This document shows, in pieces, positions 1 to 7,752 of a DNA stretch of 64,000 nt. The notes below the pieces were generated by a model that was not told the DNA's origin, did no database searches, and saw only the letters and a program-made list of their open reading frames with translations. The DNA lies in contig CAJTQI010000001.1 of the NCBI GenBank assembly GCA_910578645.1, forward strand, positions 62,001 through 126,000. Reading direction: 5' to 3'. Source of the stretch: an uncultured Lachnospiraceae bacterium. Its GTDB lineage: Bacteria; Bacillota; Clostridia; Lachnospirales; Lachnospiraceae. The translations under genes were made by a program, and so were the position numbers. Within the stretch, counting starts at the first letter, position 1; each line of letters starts with the position of its first letter.

Positions 1-307
1 CTATGTATGGACTTGAACAATAAAGCAGCGCAGAATCGGGAAAAAAATATCCGTTAGTATTATTCCGGCATGATGCAGGTTTCTGCTTGTATGATGTAAA
101 GGAACCGTTGCTTCAGGGCAACGGCGCGACGGCATAAGGATGACCCGGCGGACATTCCGTTTATGCGTCAGATGGATTACGCAGACATTAAGATGATTTA
201 TGATGTCAGGAAAGTGTGGGAAGAATAGATGGAAATAGGCGGACAGGGGACGGCATGGATTTGCCGCAATTAATTCCAACGGTGACTTAATGGGAACCAA
301 AACCGAA
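1..307. other. Non-coding left edge, possible gene scrap
   Basis: No gene can be supported here. A plus-strand open frame ends at the TAG at 226-228 and its last codons (about 150-225) read like ordinary protein sequence (ending DVRKVWEE). It has no start codon with a ribosome binding site and a stop lies about 45 codons upstream, so at most it is the tail of a decayed or truncated gene. A minus-strand open frame covering most of the stretch has no recognisable motif and looks like chance. Confidence 0.3.
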
Positions 308-337
308 TTGTTGTAGAGAGAGAGGCTTTTATATAAT
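308..337 (+). promoter_or_regulatory. Candidate sigma-A promoter of the ubiD-ubiX pair
   Basis: TTGTTG at 308-313 and a perfect TATAAT at 332-337 are separated by 18 bases and lie about 60 bases upstream of the preferred decarboxylase start. The -35 box is imperfect. Confidence 0.5.
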
Positions 338-397
338 GAGAATCAAATAAGAGCCGGCAGAATTTACATGACAGGCAGCGAGACGGAGGGAATGTTG

Positions 398-1870
398 ATG
401 GACGGGGAAATAAACGGAAAAGTAAAGGACTTGCGGAGTGCGCTTAAGCGGTTGGAAGGTATACCGGGACAGTTAATCGAGACGGACGTGGAGGTGGAGC
501 CGATGGCGGAACTTGCCGGGGTCTATCGTCATGTGGGTGCCGGGGGAACCTGCATGCGCCCGACAAAAGAAGGGCCTGCCATGATTTTTAACAGAATTAA
601 GGGTCATCCGGGCGCAAGGGTTGCCATTGGCGTGTTGGCAAGCCGGAGCCGAGTGGCGGCGCTTTTAGGGTGTGAGGCGCACGATTTGGGAAAAAGGCTG
701 TACGGTTGTGTATCCCATCCTGTTGAGCCGGTGGTGGTTTCCGGGCCGGCGCTGTGTCAGGAGGTGGTGCATCTGGCATCGGAGCCTGGTTTTGACTTGC
801 GAAGGCTAATCCCGGCGCCCACCAATACCCCGGACGATGCGGGGCCATATATCACCTTGGGGATGTGTTATGCGTCCCACCCGGACACCGGGGCAAGCGA
901 TGTGACCATCCACAGGCTCTGTATACAGGGCAGGGATGAACTGTCCATCTTTTTTACGCCGGGAGCCAGGCATATCGGCGCCATGGCAGACCGGGCGGAG
1001 GAATTGGGGCAGCGGCTGCCCATTTCTGTCAGCATCGGCGTAGACCCGGCGGTGGAGATTGGCTCCTGTTTCGAGCCGCCCACCACGCCTATGGGATACG
1101 ATGAACTGGCTGTGGCGGGTGCGCTGCGAGGTGAACCGGTGGAGTTGGTGCAGTGCCTTACGGTGAAACAGAGGGCGATTGCCAACGCGGAGTATGTGAT
1201 TGAGGGGGAGGTCATCCCCCATGTGCGGGTGCAGGAGGACCAGTGCAGCCATACCGGTTATGCCATGCCGGAATTTCCGGGATACACAGGGCCTGCAAGC
1301 AGCCAGTGCAGACTGATTAAGGTGACTGCCGTGACACACAGGAAAAATCCGATTATGCAGACTTGCATCGGCCCCAGTGAGGAACACGTGTCCATGGCGG
1401 GCATCCCTACGGAGGCGAGCATTTACGGCATGATTGAGAAAGCCATGCCCGGCAGGCTGCGGAACGTGTACTGTGCCTCTCCAGGCGGGGGCAAATTTAT
1501 GGCGGTGCTCCAGTTCCAGAAGAAATCGCCCAGCGATGAGGGCAGGCAGCGTCAGGCGGCTTTGTTGGCTCTGTCGGTGTTTAGCGAGTTAAAGCATGTG
1601 TTTTTGGTGGACGAGGATGTGGAGCCTTTTGACATGAATGACGTGCTGTGGGCCATGAACACCAGGTTCCAAGGGGATGCGGACATCATCATGATTCCGG
1701 GGGTGCGCTGCCATCCCCTTGACCCATCCAATGACCCGTCCTGCGACCCGAGCATACGGGACCACGGCATTGCGTGTAAAACCATTTTTGACTGTACAGT
1801 CCCCTTTACACAGAAGGCGCGGTTTGAGCGCGCAAAGTTTATGGATGTGGAGCCGGGGCATTGGCTGTAA
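398..1870 (+). CDS. lpdC: UbiD-family decarboxylase, LpdC-like gallate/protocatechuate decarboxylase
   Basis: A cytoplasmic prenylated-FMN-dependent non-oxidative decarboxylase of the UbiD family. Starting at the ATG at 398 gives 490 residues, the length I recall for lactobacillal gallate decarboxylase LpdC. That start has GGAGGG at 385-390 with 7-base spacing, whereas the ATG at 368 has no good ribosome site. Family stretches seen include IHRLCIQG (prFMN/metal-binding region), AEYVIEGEVIP, and MPEFPGYTGP followed by KVTAVTHRKNPIMQT, which I associate with the LpdC/hydroxybenzoate branch rather than the ubiquinone-pathway UbiD. It is 16 bases upstream of ubiX. A tannase and an LpdD-like gene lie a few kilobases away, so gallate is the likely substrate, with pyrogallol and CO2 as products. 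Protocatechuate or another hydroxybenzoate is possible. The family is seen; the substrate is inferred from context. Confidence 0.87.
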   Translation: MDGEINGKVKDLRSALKRLEGIPGQLIETDVEVEPMAELAGVYRHVGAGGTCMRPTKEGPAMIFNRIKGHPGARVAIGVLASRSRVAALLGCEAHDLGKRLYGCVSHPVEPVVVSGPALCQEVVHLASEPGFDLRRLIPAPTNTPDDAGPYITLGMCYASHPDTGASDVTIHRLCIQGRDELSIFFTPGARHIGAMADRAEELGQRLPISVSIGVDPAVEIGSCFEPPTTPMGYDELAVAGALRGEPVELVQCLTVKQRAIANAEYVIEGEVIPHVRVQEDQCSHTGYAMPEFPGYTGPASSQCRLIKVTAVTHRKNPIMQTCIGPSEEHVSMAGIPTEASIYGMIEKAMPGRLRNVYCASPGGGKFMAVLQFQKKSPSDEGRQRQAALLALSVFSELKHVFLVDEDVEPFDMNDVLWAMNTRFQGDADIIMIPGVRCHPLDPSNDPSCDPSIRDHGIACKTIFDCTVPFTQKARFERAKFMDVEPGHWL

Positions 1871-1886
1871 AGACAGGGGTAAGTAT

Positions 1887-2459
1887 ATGAAGAAAAGGAT
1901 GATTGTAGCGGCGTCCGGGGCAAGCGGCAGTCCGTTGCTTATACAGTGCCTGAAGATTATCAGGGAGGACGGTTTTTTCGAGACGGATTTGATAATGAGC
2001 GAGGGGGCAAAAGTTACGCTGAAACATGAGACGGATATGACTGTGGAGGAGGTTTATGCACTGGCGGACCATGTGTATGAGCCGGGGCAGATTGGGGAGA
2101 AGCCTGCCAGCGGCTCCTATCGGACGGAAGGGATGCTGATTGTGCCCTGCAGCATGAAGACACTTGCAGGTATTTGCGGCGGGTATGCGCAGAGCCTTCT
2201 TCTTCGGGCGGCGGACGTGACAATAAAGGAGCAGCGCACCTTGGTGCTTGCGGCCAGGGAAACGCCTCTTAGTGCAATCCATCTGCGCAATCTGCATGAA
2301 TTGTCCATGCTCCCTGGGGTGCGGATTATTCCGCCTATGCTGACATATTATATTAGGCCAAAGACGGTAGAAGAGATGACTTACCATACGGCGGCAAAAC
2401 TGCTTGAACCCTTCGGGATAGAGGCGCCGGATTATAAACGGTGGGAAGGGATAGGGTGA
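1887..2459 (+). CDS. ubiX: UbiX-family flavin prenyltransferase (LpdB-like)
   Basis: This 190-residue protein makes the prenylated FMN cofactor used by UbiD enzymes, by joining a dimethylallyl phosphate to FMN. The N-terminal Rossmann stretch contains ASGASGSPL. The later segment PCSMKTLAGICGGYAQSLLL, the RAADV and KEQR motifs and RETPLSAIHLRN are classic for UbiX/Pad1. The ATG at 1887 follows a GGGG-rich ribosome site and lies 16 bases after ubiD, so the two are probably cotranscribed. A longer frame in phase from 1719 would begin inside ubiD and is not credible. The last 28 bases overlap the convergent LysR gene. It may also supply cofactor to other UbiD proteins in the cell. Confidence 0.93.
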   Translation: MKKRMIVAASGASGSPLLIQCLKIIREDGFFETDLIMSEGAKVTLKHETDMTVEEVYALADHVYEPGQIGEKPASGSYRTEGMLIVPCSMKTLAGICGGYAQSLLLRAADVTIKEQRTLVLAARETPLSAIHLRNLHELSMLPGVRIIPPMLTYYIRPKTVEEMTYHTAAKLLEPFGIEAPDYKRWEGIG

Positions 2460-3376
2460 GATTGTTCCTGCACACAGAAATCAACGAAATTGCGGGCTGT
2501 TTTGGAGAGCTTCCTGTTATTGAGGTAGCACAGGGAAATCTGGGAACAGATTCTGGGTGCAATATCCACGGTAGACCATGCAGATTCCGGCGCAAGCATG
2601 GCGTTTTTCACCGGAGTAGTATGTTGGTTCATCAAAAGAGCCACATGGTTCCCGTAAGAGACCATATCGAAGATGCTCTCCAGTCGGTGGCTTGTGAAAG
2701 CAATTTCGGGGATAAAGTTAGCCGCTTGGCAGGCATTTGTACATAATTCATACATGAGGGAGGACTCTTTGATAAAGCAAAACCGCTCGCCCTTTAACTC
2801 CCGCAGCGAAATTTCCTGTTTGGAGGCAAGGGGATGGCCTGCAGGCAATAACGCTACCATATGGTCCGTAAGATAGGGAATCCGGACGAAGGGGGAATCT
2901 TCCGGAGAATTTTTCTCGGCGGAAAGTTTCGGTTCCCTCGTAAAGATTAATTCGCACCTTTGTGTAAGGAGCATGGAAGAGAGTCTGTTGGCGTCTTCTT
3001 CGATGACTTTGACAGTGCTTTCAGGGTAGTGGCTTTGAAAGGCATTTAGTAGCCCGGTGATATGGTACTGGGCCATGACAGGAATGCTTCCTAGCGTGGT
3101 GACGCCTTTTTCCGCATCTTTAAGCTGCATGAAGAGGGTAGAATATTCAAATTCCATCCGTGTGATGGATTGGGCGTAGGGCAGCAGGGCTTCGCCGTAT
3201 TTTGTCAGGCTTACATGGCGGGTGGTACGGTGAAAAAGCGGCGCGCCAAGCTCCTTTTCCATAGCCTTGATATGCTTGGAAAGGGTGGACTGGTTGATAT
3301 AGAGCCGTTCCGACGCCTCCCAGAAATTGTTTGTCTCTGCCAGTACGGCAAATTCTTTGTAATAGGCTGTGTCCAT
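2432..3376 (-). CDS. LysR-family transcriptional regulator
   Basis: A 314-residue LysR-type regulator with the winged helix-turn-helix in residues 1-60 (YYKEFAVLAETNNFWEASER, then LYINQSTLSKHIKAMEKELG) and a two-lobed effector-binding domain from about 90 to 300. It is convergent with ubiX, overlapping it by 28 bases, and divergent from the tannase, with a structured 480-base intergenic region between. The arrangement suggests it controls the tannase and/or decarboxylase genes in response to an aromatic such as gallate. LysR-type control of tannin genes is known in lactobacilli, but the inducer here is inferred only from context. Confidence 0.9.
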   Translation of the reverse strand: MDTAYYKEFAVLAETNNFWEASERLYINQSTLSKHIKAMEKELGAPLFHRTTRHVSLTKYGEALLPYAQSITRMEFEYSTLFMQLKDAEKGVTTLGSIPVMAQYHITGLLNAFQSHYPESTVKVIEEDANRLSSMLLTQRCELIFTREPKLSAEKNSPEDSPFVRIPYLTDHMVALLPAGHPLASKQEISLRELKGERFCFIKESSLMYELCTNACQAANFIPEIAFTSHRLESIFDMVSYGNHVALLMNQHTTPVKNAMLAPESAWSTVDIAPRICSQISLCYLNNRKLSKTARNFVDFCVQEQSHPIPSHRL

Positions 3377-3403
3377 TGTATAGTCTCCATCGGTTTTTCA
3401 TAA

Positions 3404-3708
3404 GATTAGGGTATCAAAAGGCGCATTTTATAAGTCGCAAGGGCAGATTGCATAAAATGTTCCCTTGTGTCCGTCTCCGTCATATGGATGTTCTAAAATA
3501 TTCCGGGAAATTTATGGAAACGGACGTAACCGCCTTCTATTCGCCATTTGGGCGAACATCGGGCTTTTCGGGGCGTCCATGCCCCGAAATTACTGGAGAT
3601 TACGCGGAATATTAAGAAAATCTCATATTCCTGCGAAGGACAACTTCGTGAACATTTTATGCAATCTGCCAGTGAAATTTTATGACAGCGCTTTTTGACA
3701 CCCTAATC
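3404..3708. repeat. 305-bp inverted-repeat element with internal hairpins (MITE-like)
   Basis: The left arm (3404-3461) and the reverse complement of the right arm (3651-3708) are both 58 bases. They match at both ends: GATTAGGGT, then TCAAAA, at the outer end, and a 20-base identical stretch ending in CATAAAATGTT at the inner end. Between the arms are at least three further hairpins (around 3540, 3575 and 3638). There is no open frame for a transposase. A solo arm of the same family occurs at 56603-56662. It lies between the divergent LysR and tannase genes, so it may also affect their expression. It could be a non-autonomous element or a structured RNA. Confidence 0.7.
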
Positions 3709-3787
3709 TTTATAAGAAAATTCTTCGGCCGATTCCTGGTCTGTCTGTTTTAATTCCATTTATGACTTAATCATACGCAAAGGGGAA

Positions 3788-3816
3788 TTGTTTGTCAATG
3801 ACCGGGATTTTATAAT
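3788..3816 (+). promoter_or_regulatory. Candidate sigma-A promoter of the tannase gene
   Basis: TTGTTT at 3788-3793 and TATAAT at 3811-3816 are separated by 17 bases. The start codon is 40 bases downstream, with AAGGAG at 3843-3848 as ribosome site. Confidence 0.65.
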
Positions 3817-3855
3817 AACTACAAGAAAAAAGACAATATTTGAAGGAGAAATTTG

Positions 3856-5586
3856 ATGATGAATGAAAAAATCCGGATTACAAATAAAACGATGGAACTG
3901 GCGGATTGTAAGGACGCGTGGTTTTTTGATGAGAAACACAGGTGCTGGTGCCTGGAAGATATTCTGTATACGGACAAGGCCTCCACACCCAAGTTCCAAA
4001 GGCTCAGTGTCTATGTGCCGGAGGCATATATGGAGCCGGGCGGGAAAATCAATCATGAAGGCAGGATGAATGGCTATGATGGGAAGACGGCTCCGGTTAT
4101 TTTCGAGAACAATTCCGCCGGGTATATGCAGATGCCTCATAAATGGCTTGACGGCCCCAGATGCAATGGGGAGCAATATCTGGAGAGGGGATATGTGTAT
4201 GTCACCTGTGGGAACAGAGGGCATGAGTCCAGGGACAAAGAGGGGAAGCCTTGCGGGAAAGTGCCCGCAAATCTGGTGGATTTAAAGACGGCAATCCGGT
4301 TCATCCGCCACAACAGGACGTGCATTCCGGGTAATCTTGACAGGATTGTGTCGGTGGGCGTAAGCGCGGGTGGGGCCATGTCCGCGTTGCTAGCCGTTAC
4401 CGCAGACCACAGGGATTATGATTCCTATCTGGAAGAAAACGGCGCTTTTATGGAGGAAAGCGACGGCGTGTATGCATCCCAGATTTATTGTCCCATTATA
4501 GATTTGGAACATGCGGATTTGGCATACGAATGGTTGTTCCATGAGGATAAAGAAAACGAAGCTTCCCATGCAGGTCCTGCCGGCGTGATGACGCCCTTTC
4601 AGGATGCGCTCTCCGGCAAACTCAAAGAAGCCTATATCACGTATTTCAACAGTTTAAATCTGCGTAACCCGGAAAACGGGGAGAGGCTTGTGATTGCGCC
4701 GGAGGGGCGAAGCGGCAGCGGATACGATTACCTGATGGAACTGTTAAATGAATCGGCGGCCGTCTATTTGAAGAAACTTGCGGCGGGAAAACTCCCTGTC
4801 GACTATTCCGTGGACGATTATCTGGCCGGACGCTACACGTATAAAGTTCCTGCGCCAAGGGGAGGAAGGGCCGATTTAAAGGAACCTGACGAGGCGGATT
4901 TGATGCAGGGACATGCAGGTCCGGGCGTAGTGTTGCAAAGACCGGACAGGACATGCAAAGAGGAGGAGCCGCTTTCCTTGGGGGATATGGTGGCCCGCAC
5001 GTATGATGAGACAGGGCGCCAACCCGACAAACCGTCTATGGTGGATGTGCAGGGAAAGGATAAGTCCGGGTGGCTTGCCTGGGACGGATGTAGAGCGCAG
5101 ATTAAGGATTTGGATGCTTATGTGCGCAATCACAGGAGGCGGATGAAGCCCTGTACATCATTTGATGTTTTGGCAAAAAACAGCGGGGAAAACAAGGTGC
5201 TTGGCACGCCGGAAAATCCCGGCATACATTTCAATGGACAGATTGGGGATGCGATTGCGGCATTGCGGGAGCGGTTTCCCGAAGAATATGCGAAATATTA
5301 CGAAGAATATGAGGCGGTAAAAGCGGATGCAGCGCTTGCGGAAAGACTTCGGCTTTTCAATCCTTTTTCCTATATCGGGGAAGAGCCGGGGGAGGGCAGG
5401 GCAGCATACTGCAGGATTCGCGTGGGTGCAAACGACGCGGACACCGCCTTTACGGTCAGTATGGCGTTGGCGTTAAAGCTGGCAGAGTGGGGTATTCCCA
5501 CGGATTACAGGCTTGTCTGGGAACAGCCCCACTGTGACGCCGACTATGAAGGGGAACTGGCGGATTGGATAGATGGAATCGTATAG
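3856..5586 (+). CDS. Subtype-B tannase (tannin acyl hydrolase)
   Basis: An alpha/beta hydrolase of 576 residues that hydrolyses galloyl esters to gallate plus alcohol or sugar. The segments KTAIRFIRHN, IPGNLDRIVSVGVSAGGAMS and CPIIDLEHADLAYEWLF closely follow the lactobacillal tannase pattern. The inferred triad is Ser170 (GVSAGG), Asp529 (NDADTAF) and His559 (EQPHC). No signal peptide is visible, so it should act inside the cell. About 100 extra residues compared with TanB of lactobacilli lie in the central lid region (about 310-410), rich in charged residues. The start at 3856 has AAGGAG 7 bases upstream; a TTG at 3853 is less likely. It is followed 24 bases later by the LpdD-like gene. A related feruloyl-esterase activity is possible, but the motif match to tannase is strong. 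Confidence 0.9.
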   Translation: MMNEKIRITNKTMELADCKDAWFFDEKHRCWCLEDILYTDKASTPKFQRLSVYVPEAYMEPGGKINHEGRMNGYDGKTAPVIFENNSAGYMQMPHKWLDGPRCNGEQYLERGYVYVTCGNRGHESRDKEGKPCGKVPANLVDLKTAIRFIRHNRTCIPGNLDRIVSVGVSAGGAMSALLAVTADHRDYDSYLEENGAFMEESDGVYASQIYCPIIDLEHADLAYEWLFHEDKENEASHAGPAGVMTPFQDALSGKLKEAYITYFNSLNLRNPENGERLVIAPEGRSGSGYDYLMELLNESAAVYLKKLAAGKLPVDYSVDDYLAGRYTYKVPAPRGGRADLKEPDEADLMQGHAGPGVVLQRPDRTCKEEEPLSLGDMVARTYDETGRQPDKPSMVDVQGKDKSGWLAWDGCRAQIKDLDAYVRNHRRRMKPCTSFDVLAKNSGENKVLGTPENPGIHFNGQIGDAIAALRERFPEEYAKYYEEYEAVKADAALAERLRLFNPFSYIGEEPGEGRAAYCRIRVGANDADTAFTVSMALALKLAEWGIPTDYRLVWEQPHCDADYEGELADWIDGIV

Positions 5587-5610
5587 AGACTACAGACGGC
5601 AGGAGGGAAT

Positions 5611-6030
5611 ATGGCGGCACAGACTGTATGGAAATTGTCTTTCGGGGAAATAAAGGCAAGGTTTGACAGGATTGGGGATGGAATCTGCATACAGGTGTAT
5701 GGCGGTGACAGACCCCATATCGGTTGCGCCGTGCTTGCCCTGCCCAGGCCGTCCCTACAAGATTGCAGGCAGACAAGCGCCACTTCTTGTGTGCTGAACG
5801 TGTCCGGGCATAAAGATGAGCACATATGCCGGTTTATAGCGGAAGAGGTGGCGAAGAGGGAGAATGCGGTGACGGTGTGCACAGGGGGCTTCCATATAGA
5901 CGGCATGACGCAGGGACAGATTGGGGAACTTATGGAATGCCTTCCGGCGGTGGCCAAAGATTTGTCGGATTGTCCATTGAAGGTAGAATGCATAAATTCG
6001 GAAGGCCGTTTGGACCGGAATGGGGATTAG
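5611..6030 (+). CDS. lpdD: LpdD-like protein of the gallate decarboxylase system
   Basis: A 139-residue protein related to LpdD, the small third member of phenolic-acid decarboxylase sets (LpdB/LpdC/LpdD), proposed to act as a prenylated-flavin chaperone. The recognisable features are GGDRPHIG near residue 31, the A-L-P-R-P-S-L stretch, a GHKDEHICRFIAEEVAK helix and CTGGFHIDGMTQGQIGELM near the C-terminus. The ribosome site GGAGGG sits just before the ATG. It follows the tannase by 24 bases, and its last 11 bases overlap the next gene, a response regulator, in another frame. Its presence next to a tannase is a main reason for reading the UbiD gene as a gallate decarboxylase. Confidence 0.8.
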   Translation: MAAQTVWKLSFGEIKARFDRIGDGICIQVYGGDRPHIGCAVLALPRPSLQDCRQTSATSCVLNVSGHKDEHICRFIAEEVAKRENAVTVCTGGFHIDGMTQGQIGELMECLPAVAKDLSDCPLKVECINSEGRLDRNGD

Positions 6031-7639
6031 CGTTTTGGGATACAGAGTGATTATTGCGGATGATGAGCCGAAGATTATTCAGCTTATTAAGATGTTAGGC
6101 CATTGGGAAGAATTTCAGATTGAGATTGTGGATGAATGCAGTAACGGCAGGCAAACACTGGAAAGTATCCGGAGAAACAAACCGGATTTTGTGCTTTCTG
6201 ATATTAAGATGCCGGATTTGGATGGCCTTGGGCTGATTGAGGAGACGAGGAAGTCAGGGATTGACAGTTTGTTTATTTTGATTAGCGGATACCGGCATTT
6301 CGAGTATGCCAGGAGCGCTGTGTCGCTGAATGTGGTGGACTATCTGCTTAAGCCGATTGATGAAGCGCAACTGAACGAGACACTGGACAAGGTGTGCCGT
6401 AAGATTGAGCAGAAGAGGGAGATGGAACATCTGCGGGAGGCGTCGGCGCGGCAGGAGAAACGGAAGATGGAGCTTTTCTGGCGGATGCTGTTTTTCGAGG
6501 ACGAAAAGGAGAACCGAGAGAAATATTTATCTTCAGTGTACGCCTGCAATGAGAAGTTCGGCACGAAATTTCAGGAGGGATGTTTCCAGGTAATCAGCAC
6601 GATGACAGGCTTAAATGCCATCACGGAACAGAATGATTCTATGTTCCGTGACAAAGTGGACGACTTATTGAGACATATTTTTCCAGACAACTTATACTAT
6701 CATGATTACCCCACTTATAAGGGACGCCTGATTGTACTGAATTTCCGGGAAGAAAACAGAATGCTTGTGCGGGATTGTGTGGAGGCGTTGTTTTACAGCA
6801 TGCGTGACTTACGGGGCATATATGGCGATTTCCAGATTAATTTTGGGTGCAGCGGCATAAAGACGAGTCTGCCGGAACTGTATCAGGCTTATGTAGAAGG
6901 GGAGGCCGCCCAGTGGGGCAGGCTGATTTTTGTGGGAAATACTATCATCGAGTACAGTCAAATTGCTCATTTGCCACGGCTTGCACCGGAAAGTTTTATC
7001 GGCAGGGAAGAGATGAACAGATTGTGCGACAGTATACGCTACCTGAACAGGGAGGCAGTAGCCGGATTGTTTGCGGAATTAAACCGGAGAGCGGCCGAAA
7101 TGCGGCATGTGTATCCGGGCGACATATGGAAAAGCTTCCTGTATCTTTTACAGGGAGTTTTAAAGGGATTGTCGGAGGAAAAGTACAGGGACAGGATGGA
7201 GGAAAAATTCCATTATGCCTATGTGGAGGCACGCAATTTTCAACAGGTTGTGAAAAATGTCTATGTAGCCCTGGACGATTATATGGCCCAGGAAGAGAAA
7301 GAACTGAAAGTAAAAATGGGCAAGCCCATGGGGGATGCCATCCGGTTTATCAAAGAAAACTATGGCCGGCCCATATCCATGGAGGATGCCGCAGATGCAG
7401 CCGGGGTTTCTGTGGGATATTTGGGAAAACTGTTCCGGCGGGAGATGGATACGGGGTTTAACGAATACCTGACGAAAATCAGGTTGGACAGGTCCCGGGA
7501 ACTCCTTGCGGACACTTCTATGTCAGTCAAGGAGATTGCCATGGCGGTAGGATACCCGGATGAGAAGTATTATTCCCGTCTTTTCAAGAAGATAACGGGT
7601 ATTAAGCCGACTGACTACCGTAGATTGTATGGAGGTTAA
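6020..7639 (+). CDS. YesN-type response regulator with AraC DNA-binding domain
   Basis: A 539-residue response regulator. The N-terminal receiver (about residues 10-130) has the acidic pair in IIADDEPK, the phospho-acceptor Asp in FVLSDIKMPDLDG and the conserved Lys in YLLKPID. A middle region of unknown fold is followed by two AraC-type helix-turn-helix motifs from about 440 (MEDAADAAGVSVGYLGKLFR, then VKEIAMAVGYPDEKYYSRLF). The start at 6020 overlaps lpdD by 11 bases and has only a weak ribosome site; a GTG at 6047, right before the receiver core, is an alternative. Its partner kinase follows after a hairpin element. Regulators of this type usually control a neighbouring sugar ABC importer, here the one at 10.3-13.9 kb. 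Confidence 0.9.
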   Translation: MGISVLGYRVIIADDEPKIIQLIKMLGHWEEFQIEIVDECSNGRQTLESIRRNKPDFVLSDIKMPDLDGLGLIEETRKSGIDSLFILISGYRHFEYARSAVSLNVVDYLLKPIDEAQLNETLDKVCRKIEQKREMEHLREASARQEKRKMELFWRMLFFEDEKENREKYLSSVYACNEKFGTKFQEGCFQVISTMTGLNAITEQNDSMFRDKVDDLLRHIFPDNLYYHDYPTYKGRLIVLNFREENRMLVRDCVEALFYSMRDLRGIYGDFQINFGCSGIKTSLPELYQAYVEGEAAQWGRLIFVGNTIIEYSQIAHLPRLAPESFIGREEMNRLCDSIRYLNREAVAGLFAELNRRAAEMRHVYPGDIWKSFLYLLQGVLKGLSEEKYRDRMEEKFHYAYVEARNFQQVVKNVYVALDDYMAQEEKELKVKMGKPMGDAIRFIKENYGRPISMEDAADAAGVSVGYLGKLFRREMDTGFNEYLTKIRLDRSRELLADTSMSVKEIAMAVGYPDEKYYSRLFKKITGIKPTDYRRLYGG

Positions 7640-7652
7640 GCCGGTAATTTGA

Positions 7653-7740
7653 GTCAGAGCCTCAAATGTGCGCTAATTGCAGATGAAAAATCGCCTTCGC
7701 GAATTTCTCACTGCGCGTTATCGCAGTAAACTGCTCTGAC
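7653..7740. repeat. 88-bp palindromic hairpin element between regulator and kinase genes
   Basis: GTCAGAGC at 7653-7660 is exactly inverted as GCTCTGAC at 7733-7740. Inner stretches around ATCGC and GCGAATTTC also pair imperfectly. It fills the gap between the response regulator stop and the kinase ribosome site. It could be a REP-like repeat or an attenuating RNA hairpin that sets the regulator-to-kinase ratio. Confidence 0.55.
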
Positions 7741-7752
7741 ATGGGGGATAGT

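Noticed and set aside
1..300. Minus-strand open frame of 99 residues at the left edge
   Set aside because: It has no recognisable domain, a composition typical of chance frames, and it overlaps the plus-strand gene scrap and lies just upstream of the ubiD promoter.
1719..1886. Upstream extension of the UbiX frame
   Set aside because: It lies entirely inside the 3' end of ubiD in another frame and encodes low-complexity Arg-rich sequence; the ATG at 1887 starts exactly at the family N-terminus.
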